From Mycobacterium helveticum (GTDB lineage Bacteria; Actinomycetota; Actinomycetes; Mycobacteriales; Mycobacteriaceae): a DNA stretch of 61,443 bases. The notes under the pieces were generated by a model. That model ran no database searches, was not told the DNA's origin, and was given only the letters and a program-made list of their open reading frames with translations. The DNA lies in the NCBI RefSeq assembly GCF_007714205.1, contig NZ_VMQU01000014.1:1-61443 (forward strand), read 5' to 3'. Below are positions 20,877 to 29,764 of this stretch, piece after piece (positions within the stretch are counted from its first letter, which is position 1; every line of letters begins with the position of its first letter). The position numbers were made by a program, and so were the translations under genes.

Positions 20877-22076
20877 ATGACGACTCGCCACGAGTACGAG
20901 CGCATCCCTTATCTCGTTGCCTTCCGCAACGATTCCGACGTCCGCGACGTCTACGGCGGCCTCGCCGAGATCACCGTGCTGGAGAGCTACCTGCTCGAGC
21001 CGAAGGACACGCCGTCGGACACCGTGCTGGTGTTCATGCACCCGATCGGCGGCGGGGCGTACCTGCCGATGATCAACGCGCTGGCCCGGGCCGGCCACCA
21101 CGTCATCTATTGCAACAGCCGGTTTCGCGGCACCGACTCGGCGCTGCTGATGGAGAAAGTGGTCGAGGATCTCGGCGAGTGCATCAAGGACGCCAAGAAC
21201 CGGCTGGGCTACTCCAAGGTGGTGCTCGCCGGGTGGAGCGGCGGCGGTTCGCTGTCGGTGCTCTACCAGCAGCAGGCCCAGCACGCGACGATCACGTCGA
21301 GCCCGTCCGGGGACGGACCCGACCTGACCCGGCTCGGCCTGATCCCGGCCGACGGGATCATGCTGCTCGCCGCGCACATCAGCCGGCACGGCACGCTCAC
21401 CGAATGGCTGGACGCCTCCATCCTCGACGAATCCGACCCCACCAGGCGCGATCCCGAGCTCGACCTGTACAACCCCGACAACCCCAACCAGCCGCCCTAC
21501 CGCCCGGAGTTCCTCGATCGCTACCGGGCTGCCCAGATCCAGCGCAACCGGCGCATCACCGCGTGGGTCAAAGACAAGCTCGCCGAACTGAAATCATCGG
21601 GGCGCCCCGACGCTGATGTCGCAGAGTTCTGCTTCGTCGTGCACGGCACCATGGCCGACCCCCGCTGGCTGGATCCGACGGTCGACCCCAACGAACGCGT
21701 CCCGGGAACCTGCTACCTGGGCGACCCCCGGGCGGTGAACATGAGCCCGGTCGGGCTGGCCCGCTTCTCCACGTTGCGCGGCTGGCTGTCGCAGTGGAGT
21801 TACGACGACGCCCGCGCCGACGGGGTGACGTGCGGGCGCGACATCGCCGTCCCGGCGCTGGTGATCGGTAATCTGGCCGACGACGCCTGCACGCCCAGCC
21901 ACACCCGGCGGCTGTTCGAGGCGATCGGGCGCGATGACGATCACGACAAGGAGATGCACGAAATTCCCGGCGCCACCCACTATTACGCGGGCCCCGACCA
22001 GCGCGACAAGCTGCGCGCGGCGGTCGACATCGTCACCGACTGGCTGGTCCGCCACGACTTCGCGGCGCCCCGGTGA
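20877..22076 (+). CDS. Alpha/beta-hydrolase family protein
   Basis: A 399-residue protein with nucleophile elbow GWSGGGS (Ser121), oxyanion region MHPIGGGAYLP, a late acid Asp in NLADDACTP and a catalytic His in ATHYY near 373. It could hydrolyse an ester, thioester or C-C bond in the pathway. The large insertion of about 110 residues between strand 5 and the acid, with many Asp/Pro residues, would form a lid. ATG at 20877 comes 2 bp after the preceding stop, and its end overlaps the next GTG by 4 bp. Confidence 0.8.
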   Translation: MTTRHEYERIPYLVAFRNDSDVRDVYGGLAEITVLESYLLEPKDTPSDTVLVFMHPIGGGAYLPMINALARAGHHVIYCNSRFRGTDSALLMEKVVEDLGECIKDAKNRLGYSKVVLAGWSGGGSLSVLYQQQAQHATITSSPSGDGPDLTRLGLIPADGIMLLAAHISRHGTLTEWLDASILDESDPTRRDPELDLYNPDNPNQPPYRPEFLDRYRAAQIQRNRRITAWVKDKLAELKSSGRPDADVAEFCFVVHGTMADPRWLDPTVDPNERVPGTCYLGDPRAVNMSPVGLARFSTLRGWLSQWSYDDARADGVTCGRDIAVPALVIGNLADDACTPSHTRRLFEAIGRDDDHDKEMHEIPGATHYYAGPDQRDKLRAAVDIVTDWLVRHDFAAPR

Positions 22077-23275
22077 CGGCGGGACCGCTGGACGGCATCC
22101 GGGTGCTCGAACTGGGCACCCTGATCGCCGGGCCCTTCGCCGGGCGCCTGCTCGGGGACATGGGTGCCGACGTCATCAAGGTCGAGCCGCCCGGCGCCCC
22201 GGACCCGTTGCGGACGTGGGGCCAGGCCGAGGTCGACGGCCGGCACGTCTTCTGGACGGTGCACGCGCGCAACAAGCGGGCCGTCACGCTGGACCTGCGC
22301 CGGCCGCGCGGCAGGGAGCTGTTCTGTGACCTCGTCGCCAAATCCGACATCGTGGTGGAGAACTTCCGGCCGGGCACCCTGGAGAAATGGGAGCTGGGCT
22401 ACGACGTGCTCAGCGCGCGCAACCCGGGCATCATCCTGGTCCGGGTGTCCGGCTACGGGCAGACCGGTCCCGACGCGCACAAGGCCGGTTACGCCTCGGT
22501 GGCCGAGGCCGCCAGCGGGCTGCGGCACCTCAACGGCTTCCCGGGCGGACCGCCGCCCCGCCTGGCGCTCTCGCTGGGCGACAGCCTGGCCGGCATGTTC
22601 GGCGCCCAGGGCGCGCTGGCCGCGCTGTACCGCCGCGGCGTCACCGGGCGCGGCCAGGTGGTCGACGTCGCACTGACCGAATCCTGTTTGGCCGTGCAGG
22701 AATCCACCATTCCGGACTACGACGTCGGCGGTGTGGTACGCGGGCCGTCGGGCACCCGGCTCGAGGGCATCGCGCCGTCGAACATCTACCGCAGCGCCGA
22801 CGGGTCGTGGGTGGTGATCGCCGCCAACCAGGACACCGTGTTCGCCCGGCTGTGCAAGGCGATGGGCCGCCCGGAACTGGCAGCAGACGACAGGTTCGCC
22901 ACCCACGTGGCCCGCGGCCGCAACCAGGATGAACTCGACGACATCATCGGCGCGTGGGCCGCGCAGCGCGGCCCCGGCGAGATCATCGAAACATTAAGCG
23001 CCGCAGGGGTGATCGCGGGACCGATCAACACGGTGGCCGAGGTGGTGCACGACCCGCAGCTGCGGGCCCGCGGGATGCTGGTCGAGCACTACGACGAACG
23101 CCTGGAGCGGGCCGTGCTGGGGCCGGGCGTCGTGCCGGTGCTCTCCGAGTCGCCCGGGGGCGTCCGCACCGCCGGCCCGGCCCGCCCGGGGCAACACAAC
23201 GACGACGTCTACGTCGGCCTGCTGGGCAGGACGCCCGCGGAGCTCGCAGAGCTGCGGGCTGAGGGGGTGCTGTGA
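22073..23275 (+). CDS. Family III CoA-transferase (CaiB/BaiF type)
   Basis: A 400-residue protein with GIRVLELGTLIAGPFAGRLLGDMGADVIKVE at the start and the catalytic Asp170 in SLGDSLAG; YASVAEAASGL is also typical. It moves CoA between an acyl-CoA and a free acid without ATP, probably activating the acid made by the preceding steps. GTG at 22073 overlaps the previous TGA (GTGA), and its own TGA overlaps the following GTG, signs of translational coupling. Confidence 0.9.
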   Translation: MTAGPLDGIRVLELGTLIAGPFAGRLLGDMGADVIKVEPPGAPDPLRTWGQAEVDGRHVFWTVHARNKRAVTLDLRRPRGRELFCDLVAKSDIVVENFRPGTLEKWELGYDVLSARNPGIILVRVSGYGQTGPDAHKAGYASVAEAASGLRHLNGFPGGPPPRLALSLGDSLAGMFGAQGALAALYRRGVTGRGQVVDVALTESCLAVQESTIPDYDVGGVVRGPSGTRLEGIAPSNIYRSADGSWVVIAANQDTVFARLCKAMGRPELAADDRFATHVARGRNQDELDDIIGAWAAQRGPGEIIETLSAAGVIAGPINTVAEVVHDPQLRARGMLVEHYDERLERAVLGPGVVPVLSESPGGVRTAGPARPGQHNDDVYVGLLGRTPAELAELRAEGVL

Positions 23276-24174
23276 CGCGCGTGGACATTCGCGAGGTGGC
23301 GCTGCGCGACGGCCTGCAGATCGAGCAGCCGATCCCGTTGTCGGCCAAGCTGGAACTGCTGGCCGCGGTGGCCGCCACCGGGGTGCGGGAGGTGGAGGCG
23401 ACGGCGTTCGTCTCCCCGTCGAAGGTGCCGTCGATGGCCGATGCCGCCGAACTGGCCGCGCACCTGCGCGACTATCCCGACATCGAGTTCTCCGCCCTGG
23501 TCGCCAGCCCGAACGGCGCCAGGCGGGCCGTCGCGGCGGGACTGCGGTCGATCGAATACGTGGTGGCGGCCAGCGACGCCTTCAGCCGGGCCAACGTCGG
23601 GCGCTCCGCCGCCGAGGCCACCCGCCAGATCGGCGAGATCGTCGCCATCGCCCACGACGGCGGCGCCACCGTGGAGGTCATCGTGGCCACCGCGTGGGAC
23701 TGCCCGTTCGCGGGCCCCACCCCGCCGCAGCGGGTGCTCGAGATCGCCGCGGCCACCCGCGCGCGGGGGGCCGACCGGTTCTGCGTCGCGGACACGATCG
23801 GCACCGCCACCCCGGGACGGGTGGGTTCGCTGGTCGCCCTCCTGCGCCCGGTGATCGGCGACCTCCCGCTGGGCGGACACTTCCACAACACCCGCGGCGC
23901 GGGGCTGGCCAGCGCCTACGCGGCGGTGCAATCCGGCGTCACCCGGCTGGACGCGTCGGCCGGCGGGCTGGGCGGCTGCCCGTTCGCGCCGGGAGCCACC
24001 GGCAACATCGCCACCGAGGACCTGGTGTACCTGCTGACCGACAGCGGAATCGCTGTCGACGTGGACCTGCAGGCGGCCATCGCCGCCGCCGGTGTCGCGA
24101 AATCGGTTGTCGGCCATGACCTGCCGGGCGCGCTGCTGCGCGCCGGCGACCGGATCCGGAACCCATGCCCGTAG
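23272..24174 (+). CDS. HMG-CoA lyase-like aldolase
   Basis: A 300-residue TIM-barrel protein of the HMGL family. Seen are VALRDGLQIE (Arg12, metal ligand Asp13), HFHNTRG (metal ligands His203 and His205) and GGLGGCPFAPGATGN with the catalytic Cys236. The family cleaves 3-hydroxy-3-methylglutaryl-CoA or related 3-hydroxyacyl-CoAs to acetyl-CoA and a ketone or keto acid. In this operon it is the likely C-C cleavage step. It overlaps the next gene by 10 bp. Confidence 0.9.
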   Translation: MTRVDIREVALRDGLQIEQPIPLSAKLELLAAVAATGVREVEATAFVSPSKVPSMADAAELAAHLRDYPDIEFSALVASPNGARRAVAAGLRSIEYVVAASDAFSRANVGRSAAEATRQIGEIVAIAHDGGATVEVIVATAWDCPFAGPTPPQRVLEIAAATRARGADRFCVADTIGTATPGRVGSLVALLRPVIGDLPLGGHFHNTRGAGLASAYAAVQSGVTRLDASAGGLGGCPFAPGATGNIATEDLVYLLTDSGIAVDVDLQAAIAAAGVAKSVVGHDLPGALLRAGDRIRNPCP

Positions 24175-24785
24175 CGACCCTGACCGCCAAAGGCCGCCAG
24201 ACCCGGGCGGCCATCGAGCAGGCCGCCCGGAAGCTCTTCGCCGAACGGGGTTTTCACGGCACCACGCTGGCCGACATCACCGCGGCGGCGGGCAAGTCGC
24301 CGGCGGTGTTCTACCGGTACTTCGCCGACAAGGAGGACCTGCTGGCCTGCTTGGCGGAGTCCTTCCTGCACGACGTGGTGACGCCGTCGGGGCTGAGCCT
24401 GCAGTTGCCGGACTCCGCCGACGACGACGCGTTCTTCGCCTCGGTGGTGACCGGCTACTGGAACATGTTCAAGCAGAACATCGGCATCATGATCGCGGTC
24501 GCGCAGCTGGCCGCCACCCAACGACGGTTCGCCCGCCTGCAGAACGAGTTCCGGCGGTTCGGCATGGACATCGTGGCGGCCTCCGTGCGCCGCGCACAGG
24601 AGCAGGGCCACGGGACCGACCTGCACCCCCAGCACACCGCGGCGGCCATCGCGCTGCTGTTCGAGAACTTCACCACCGTGTTCGTCGGCGCCTCGGGTCC
24701 CGAGGGCCTCGGCCTGAAGATCAGCGATGAGGACGCCATCACGACCCTGTCGACGGTCTGGAAGAAAACCCTGTACGGCACATAA
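24165..24785 (+). CDS. TetR-family transcriptional regulator
   Basis: A 206-residue protein with an N-terminal helix-turn-helix (TTLADITAAAGKSPAVFYRYFADKEDLL, about 31-58) and a ligand-binding helical domain of about 140 residues containing VAVAQLAATQRRFARLQ-like helices. It lies inside the operon, between the lyase and the acyl-CoA dehydrogenase, and probably represses the operon until a pathway acyl-CoA binds. The inverted repeat at 19717-19736 is its candidate operator. Confidence 0.88.
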   Translation: MPVATLTAKGRQTRAAIEQAARKLFAERGFHGTTLADITAAAGKSPAVFYRYFADKEDLLACLAESFLHDVVTPSGLSLQLPDSADDDAFFASVVTGYWNMFKQNIGIMIAVAQLAATQRRFARLQNEFRRFGMDIVAASVRRAQEQGHGTDLHPQHTAAAIALLFENFTTVFVGASGPEGLGLKISDEDAITTLSTVWKKTLYGT

Positions 24786-24795
24786 GGAGATCATC

Positions 24796-26034
24796 ATGGA
24801 TTTTACCGTCCCCGAACATCTTCCGGGCCTGCTCGCCGAGATGGACGCGTTCATCGAGGCGGAGATCAAGCCGCTGGAACGCGACCACGCCCAGTACTTC
24901 GACAAGCGCCGCGAACATGCCCGCACCGACTGGGACAACGACGGCATCCCGACCCGGGAGTGGGAGGACCTGCTCGCCGAGATGCGCCGGCGCGCCGACC
25001 GGGCGGGGTGGCTGCGCTACGCGTTGCCGGCGTCGCTGGGCGGCCGCGACGGCACCAACCTCGACATGGCCGTCATCCGCGAGCATCTGGCGCACAAGGG
25101 CCTCGGCCTGCACAACGACCTGCAGAACGAGTCGTCGATCGTCGGGAACTTCGCGCAGGTGATCATGATGGAGCGGTTCGGCACCGACGAGCAGCGCGGC
25201 ACCTGGTCGGAGGCGCTGATCACCGGGGAGCGCTCCATGGCGTTCGGCCTGACCGAACCGAAGCACGGCTCGGATGCCACCTGGCTGGAAACCCGTGCCG
25301 TACCCGACGGCGACGACTGGGTGATCAACGGCTCCAAACGGTTCAACACCGGCGTGCACCGCGCCACCCACGACCTGGTCTTCGCCCGCACGTCCGGGGA
25401 GCCGGGGCAGGCGCACGGCATCACCGCGTTCCTGGTCCCCACCGACGCCCCCGGCTTCGGCGTGCCGTACTACTGGTGGACGTTCAACATGCCCACCGAC
25501 CACGGCGAGGTCGAACTCGACGACGTGCGGGTGCCCGCCGACGCGGTGCTCGGCGAGGTGGGCCGCGGCCTGGAGGTCGCGCAGACGTTCCTGCACGAGA
25601 ACCGGATTCGGCAAGCCGCGAGCAGCCTGGGCGCCGCGCAGTACTGCATCGACCGCGCCGCCGCGTACGCCGGGCAGCGCAGCGTGTTCGGCAAGCCCCT
25701 GGCGGTCAACCAGGCCGTGCAGTGGCCGCTGGCCGAGTTGCAGACCGAGGCGCAGATGGTGCGGCTGCTCGTGGCCTACGCGGCCTGGCATCTGGACCGC
25801 GACCACCACATGGAGGTCTCCGACAAGGTGTCGATGGCCAACTACCGCGCCAACCGGCTGGTCTGCGACGCCGCCGACCGCGCCATGCAGGTCTTCGGCG
25901 GCCTCGGCTACAGCCGGCACGAACCCTTCGAGCACATCTACCGCCACCACCGCCGCTACCGGATCACCGAGGGTGCCGAGGAGATCCAGATCCGCCGGGT
26001 GGCGCAGCGGCTGTTCAAGTTCGGCAAGCAGTGA
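24796..26034 (+). CDS. Acyl-CoA dehydrogenase, ACAD10/11-LvaC-like
   Basis: A 412-residue flavoprotein with DLQNESSIVGNFAQ, MAFGLTEPKHGSDATW and IKRFNTG-like middle-domain motifs (INGSKRFNTG) and the C-terminal VFGGLGYSRHEPFEHIYRHHRRYRITEGAEE. The strong AAGGAGA before ATG 24796 marks a fresh start after the TetR gene. The next two genes are an APH-like kinase and a small DUF6285-like protein. The same triad processes 4-hydroxyacyl-CoAs by phosphorylation and elimination in the levulinate (Lva) pathway, and human ACAD10/11 fuse the kinase and dehydrogenase parts. This is a strong context clue, not proof. Confidence 0.85.
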   Translation: MDFTVPEHLPGLLAEMDAFIEAEIKPLERDHAQYFDKRREHARTDWDNDGIPTREWEDLLAEMRRRADRAGWLRYALPASLGGRDGTNLDMAVIREHLAHKGLGLHNDLQNESSIVGNFAQVIMMERFGTDEQRGTWSEALITGERSMAFGLTEPKHGSDATWLETRAVPDGDDWVINGSKRFNTGVHRATHDLVFARTSGEPGQAHGITAFLVPTDAPGFGVPYYWWTFNMPTDHGEVELDDVRVPADAVLGEVGRGLEVAQTFLHENRIRQAASSLGAAQYCIDRAAAYAGQRSVFGKPLAVNQAVQWPLAELQTEAQMVRLLVAYAAWHLDRDHHMEVSDKVSMANYRANRLVCDAADRAMQVFGGLGYSRHEPFEHIYRHHRRYRITEGAEEIQIRRVAQRLFKFGKQ

Positions 26035-27035
26035 CGTCCGCACCGGAGCTGCTCCCCAAGCTGACGGGGGTTCTGACGCGGGTTCTCGGCGCGGGCACCG
26101 CCGTCGAGAGTCTGCGCCCGCTGACCGGTGGCGCCAGCCGCACCACCTGGGCGTTCGACGCCGTCACGGACGGCGGGCGCCGGGCGTTGATCTTGCGCAC
26201 CGGCCCCCCCGACGACGTGCACGCCGGTATGGAACTCGAGGCCCGCGCGCAAGCCGCGGCGGCCGCGGCCGGCGCGCCCGTCCCCCACGTCCTGATCGCC
26301 GAGGATTCGCCCGCCGCACTGGGCAATCCGTTTCTCATCTGCGACGCGATCACCGGCGAGACCATCGTCCGGCGCATCCAGCGGCAGCTCGACGCCGACG
26401 GCCGCGGGCACGAGGCCCGCACCGGGCTGCTCCGCCAGTGCGCGCGGGCGCTGGTCGCCATCCACCGGGCCGACCCCGACCTGCCCGGGCTGACCCACGA
26501 GGACCAACTCGCCCAGTGGCGCGAGCGCCTCGACGCGATGGGCGACACCACCGCCACGTTCGAATGGGCATTCCGTTGGCTGGCCGCCCGCCGGCCCCGA
26601 CCGTCGGCGCGGGTCCTGGTGCACGGCGACTTCCGGATGGGAAACCTCATCGTCGACGGCTCCGACCTCGCCGCGGTCCTCGACTGGGAACTGGTGCACG
26701 CCGGGCAGGCCTACGAAGACCTGGCCTGGTTCTGCATCCGGGCCTGGCGGTTCGCCGCCCCGGCCAGCCTGGGCGCGGGGGGCCTGGGCAGTGTCGAAAG
26801 CTTCCTGCGAGCCTACGAGGAGGCCGCCGGGACCAGCGTCGACCGGGTGGCGTTCCACTGGTGGCGGGTGCTGGCGACGCTGCGCTGGGGTGTCATCTGC
26901 CGCTACCAGGCGGAGCGGCATCTGAGCGGGCAGTCCCGCTCGGTGGAGTTGGCGACGATCGGCCGGCGCGTCTGCGAGACCGAATGGGACCTGCTCGACC
27001 TGCTCGAGGGCGCGCGGCCGAAGGGGGGCCCGTGA
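26031..27035 (+). CDS. APH-family kinase, LvaA-like
   Basis: A 334-residue aminoglycoside-phosphotransferase-fold protein. The Brenner motif HGDFRMGN places the catalytic Asp at 200 and Asn at 205; the metal-binding Asp218 is in VLDWELV. The N-lobe has GGASRTTW and a Lys/Arg-poor ATP site (ALILRTGPP). GTG at 26031 overlaps the dehydrogenase TGA (GTGA). Beside an acyl-CoA dehydrogenase, such kinases phosphorylate 4-hydroxyacyl-CoAs, not antibiotics; a resistance role is unlikely. Confidence 0.85.
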   Translation: MTSAPELLPKLTGVLTRVLGAGTAVESLRPLTGGASRTTWAFDAVTDGGRRALILRTGPPDDVHAGMELEARAQAAAAAAGAPVPHVLIAEDSPAALGNPFLICDAITGETIVRRIQRQLDADGRGHEARTGLLRQCARALVAIHRADPDLPGLTHEDQLAQWRERLDAMGDTTATFEWAFRWLAARRPRPSARVLVHGDFRMGNLIVDGSDLAAVLDWELVHAGQAYEDLAWFCIRAWRFAAPASLGAGGLGSVESFLRAYEEAAGTSVDRVAFHWWRVLATLRWGVICRYQAERHLSGQSRSVELATIGRRVCETEWDLLDLLEGARPKGGP

Positions 27036-27385
27036 TCGGCGCCTATGGCCGCCCGCTGGCGGCCGAACTCGTCGCCGCGGTGGCCGAGTTCCTCGAATCC
27101 GAGGTCCGGGAATCCACCACCGGACAGGTCAACTTCCACGCCCGGGTGGCCGCCAACGCGTTGCGCATCGTCGAGCGGGAACTGCTCGACGAGAGCGAGG
27201 CGGACAGCAAGGCGGCGCTGGCCCGCCTCGGCTACGCCGACGAGGACGAGCTCGCCGCCGCGATCAGGGCCGGCGACCTGGACGGGCGCGCCGAGGAGGT
27301 CACCGCCTGCCTGCGCACCCTGGTGGGGCGCCGGCTGGCGGTCGCGCACCCGGGATACGACGAGCCGGACGGCCAAACGGAATAG
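27032..27385 (+). CDS. Small DUF6285-like protein, LvaB-like
   Basis: A 117-residue, mostly helical acidic protein (ELVAAVAEFLESEV, VNFHARVAANALRIVEREL, LGYADEDELAAAIRAG). GTG at 27032 overlaps the kinase stop by 4 bp, so the two are likely made in equal amounts. It resembles the small proteins that accompany LvaA-type kinases and are needed for their activity. The family assignment rests on memory of context and size; no catalytic motif is visible. It is the last gene of the operon. Confidence 0.7.
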   Translation: MIGAYGRPLAAELVAAVAEFLESEVRESTTGQVNFHARVAANALRIVERELLDESEADSKAALARLGYADEDELAAAIRAGDLDGRAEEVTACLRTLVGRRLAVAHPGYDEPDGQTE

Positions 27386-27599
27386 AGAATAGATCTGCGC
27401 GTAGCCCTCCCCAACGGGCGCGGGAGGTGGTACGACGGTCGCATGCCCGATTCCACCGCCGAGACCATCGTCGACCTGGCCGGCCGCCCGTTCGGCGCGA
27501 TCGGGAGCGGCGACGGGGCAACGGTGGACCGCCCGTGGCGCACGCCGGGATCGCGCCGCTGATCCACCGGCCGGGGTCCGCAACCGGAAAGGGAGGACG

Positions 27600-28136
27600 A
27601 TGACGACTTTGGAGACACTGCTGAACGATCCCGGCACGCCCGGGGTGTGGGCCCTTGCCCCGGAGCGCTCCTCGATCACCTTCGCGATCAAGAACATGTG
27701 GGGCCTGCTGAGCGTCAAGGGCCGCTTCACCGAGTTCACCGGCGAGGGGCGGGTCACCGACGACGGCGCGGTGTCCGGACGCGTCGACATCCGGGCCGCG
27801 TCGCTGGACACCGGTATCGGCCGTCGCGACGCGCACCTGCGTTCGGCCGACTTCTTCGACGTCGAACGCTTCCCCGAGATCACCGTCGTCGTCACCGGGA
27901 TGCACCCCAACACGGGAAGGGCTGCCGACGTGCGCGCCGACTTCACCGTCAAGGGGGTCACCGCGCCCTTGCCGCTGCCCGTCACCGTCACCGAACTCGA
28001 CGACGGCGCGGTCCGCATCGCCGGCCAAACCCGGGTCGAGCGGTCCCGGTTCGGCTTGGGCTGGAACAAGTTCGGCATGATGGCGGAGACGACGACGGCG
28101 GCGGCCGACGCCGTCTTCGTGCGGGTAACCGGGTAG
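27600..28136 (+). CDS. YceI-like family protein
   Basis: A 178-residue lipocalin-like protein with the YceI pattern: WALAPERSSITFAIKNMWGLLSVKGRFTEF at the start, GRRDAHLRSADFFDVERFPEI in the middle and FGLGWNKFGMMAETTTAAAD at the end. YceI proteins bind polyprenyl chains or amphiphiles in a beta-barrel. No signal peptide is visible, so it is probably cytoplasmic. GGGAGGACG precedes the ATG. The 214 bp before it hold only a 39-codon open frame at 27443 that I cannot support as a gene. Confidence 0.88.
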   Translation: MTTLETLLNDPGTPGVWALAPERSSITFAIKNMWGLLSVKGRFTEFTGEGRVTDDGAVSGRVDIRAASLDTGIGRRDAHLRSADFFDVERFPEITVVVTGMHPNTGRAADVRADFTVKGVTAPLPLPVTVTELDDGAVRIAGQTRVERSRFGLGWNKFGMMAETTTAAADAVFVRVTG

Positions 28137-28165
28137 GCGCGGGGCCGCCGCAGTACCATCTGCTC

Positions 28166-28579
28166 GTGCCCGCCTCGAACCCCGACTCCACCGTCGCCCT
28201 GCGCGTCCTCGTCTACAGCGACAACGCCGACACGCGCCGGGAAGTGATCCAGGCGTTGGGCCGGCACCTGCACCCGGACCTGCCCGAGCTGAACTACGTC
28301 GAGGTGGCGACCGGCGCCATGGTCGTGAAGCGGATGGACGAAGGCGGGATCGATCTCGCCATCCTCGACGGGGAGGCGTCGCCGACCGGCGGCATGGGAA
28401 TCGCCAAACAGCTCAAGGACGAACTGGACACCTGCCCGCCGATCGTCGTGCTCACCGGGCGTCCCGACGATGCCTGGCTGGCCAAGTGGTCGCGTGCCGA
28501 AGCCGCGGTGCCGCATCCCATCGACCCGATCGTGCTGGGCCGCACGGTGCTGGGCCTGCTGCGGACGCCCGCTCGCTAG
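28166..28579 (+). CDS. Receiver-domain response regulator-like protein (Rv3143-like)
   Basis: A 137-residue stand-alone receiver fold (ALRVLVYSDNADTRREV, LAILDGEASPTGGMGIAKQLKDE, PPIVVLTGRPDDAWLAKWSRAEA, VPHPIDP). The phospho-acceptor position has Asp in ILDGE, but the acidic pair at the first strand is Ser-Asp and the switch Lys is replaced by His (AVPHP), so phosphorylation may not occur. There is no output domain. It stands directly upstream of the nuo operon, as Rv3143 does apart from PPE52, which is missing here. GTG at 28166 is my choice of start. Confidence 0.85.
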   Translation: MPASNPDSTVALRVLVYSDNADTRREVIQALGRHLHPDLPELNYVEVATGAMVVKRMDEGGIDLAILDGEASPTGGMGIAKQLKDELDTCPPIVVLTGRPDDAWLAKWSRAEAAVPHPIDPIVLGRTVLGLLRTPAR

Positions 28580-28814
28580 CCCGCTCGCCCCACCAGGCTG
28601 CCGTGGCCGAGGTGAGGGTCCGCGCAAGGCGGGTCGACGTCCCGGTCGAGGGCCGGGCAACCGACTCGATAGCCCACCCCCGGGCAAGCGCTGCGGCCGC
28701 CGCGACGCTATGTTAGAGGTCACTGCGAACGGACACAGCCCCTGTCCGTCACAGCGGCCCGGCCACCCCGCCCGGCCGCCGCCCGGCGGCCCGTACGACG
28801 GATCTTGGAGCGAG

Positions 28815-29183
28815 TTGAACGCCTACATACCCATCCTGGTACTGGGAGCCATCGCCGCCGCGTTTGCCGTGGGCTCGGTGGTGATCGCGAGTCTGCTCGG
28901 CCCGTCGCGGTACAACCGGTCGAAGCTGGCGGCCTACGAGTGCGGGATCGAGCCCACCGAAAGCACTGCCCACACGACCGGCGGACAGCGGTTCCCGGTG
29001 AAGTACTACCTCACCGCGATGCTGTTCATCGTCTTCGACATCGAGATCGTGTTCCTGTATCCCTGGGCGGTCAGCTACGACTCGCTGGGGACGTTCGCGC
29101 TGGTCGAAATGGTCGTGTTCATGCTCACGGTTTTCGTGGCCTACGCCTACGTGTGGCGCCGCGGGGGCCTGACGTGGGACTGA
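28815..29183 (+). CDS. nuoA: NADH-quinone oxidoreductase subunit A
   Basis: A 122-residue three-helix subunit at the hinge of complex I. Motifs YECGIEP (loop Cys) and [15 protein letters not shown] (second helix with Asp/Glu) are plain. The start is TTG at 28815 with GGAG six bases upstream; no ATG or GTG fits. It opens the 14-gene nuo operon. The 235-bp upstream gap holds a possible -10 (TATGTT near 28710) but nothing surer. Confidence 0.94.
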   Translation: MNAYIPILVLGAIAAAFAVGSVVIASLLGPSRYNRSKLAAYECGIEPTESTAHTTGGQRFPVKYYLTAMLFIVFDIEIVFLYPWAVSYDSLGTFALVEMVVFMLTVFVAYAYVWRRGGLTWD

Positions 29184-29209
29184 GAACCGAAATGGGATCG
29201 AGGTAGGGC

Positions 29210-29764
29210 GTGGGCCTGGAAGAACAGCTGCCCGGCGGGATTCTGCTGTCCACCGTCGAGAAGGTCGCGGGCTACGTGCGCAAGAACTCGCTGTGGCCGG
29301 CGACGTTCGGGTTGGCCTGCTGCGCAATCGAGATGATGGCGACGGCCGGGCCGAGGTTCGACATCGCACGGTTCGGCATGGAGCGGTTCTCGGCGACACC
29401 GCGGCAGGCCGATCTGATGATCGTGGCCGGGCGGGTCAGCCAGAAGATGGCCCCCGTGCTGCGCCAGATCTACGACCAGATGGCCGAGCCGAAATGGGTG
29501 CTGTCGATGGGCGTGTGCGCGTCGTCCGGCGGGATGTTCAACAACTACGCGATCGTGCAGGGCGTCGACCACGTGGTCCCGGTGGACATCTATCTGCCCG
29601 GCTGCCCCCCGCGCCCAGAGATGCTCCTGCACGCAATCCTCAAGCTGCACGAAAAGATTCAGGAGATGCCGCTCGGCGTCAACCGGGAACATGCCATCGC
29701 CGAGGCCGAGGAGGCGGCGCTGGCGGCCCGGCCCACCATCGAGATGCTCGGACTGCTGCGGTGA
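29210..29764 (+). CDS. nuoB: NADH-quinone oxidoreductase subunit B
   Basis: A 184-residue peripheral-arm subunit that holds cluster N2, the last iron-sulphur centre before quinone. Ligands are the tandem cysteines in LACCAIEMM, the Cys in [10 protein letters not shown] and the Cys in [12 protein letters not shown] at 29210 lies 26 bp after nuoA. It overlaps nuoC by 4 bp. Confidence 0.97.
   Translation: MGLEEQLPGGILLSTVEKVAGYVRKNSLWPATFGLACCAIEMMATAGPRFDIARFGMERFSATPRQADLMIVAGRVSQKMAPVLRQIYDQMAEPKWVLSMGVCASSGGMFNNYAIVQGVDHVVPVDIYLPGCPPRPEMLLHAILKLHEKIQEMPLGVNREHAIAEAEEAALAARPTIEMLGLLR

Noticed and set aside
26031..27035. Aminoglycoside resistance gene
   Set aside because: The fold is APH, but the operon context (acyl-CoA dehydrogenase, DUF6285-like partner, CoA enzymes) points to a metabolic kinase.
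27443..27562. A 39-codon open frame (MPDSTAETIV...) between the catabolic operon and the YceI-like gene
   Set aside because: No ribosome binding site, no known family and a very short length; at most the start of a lost gene.
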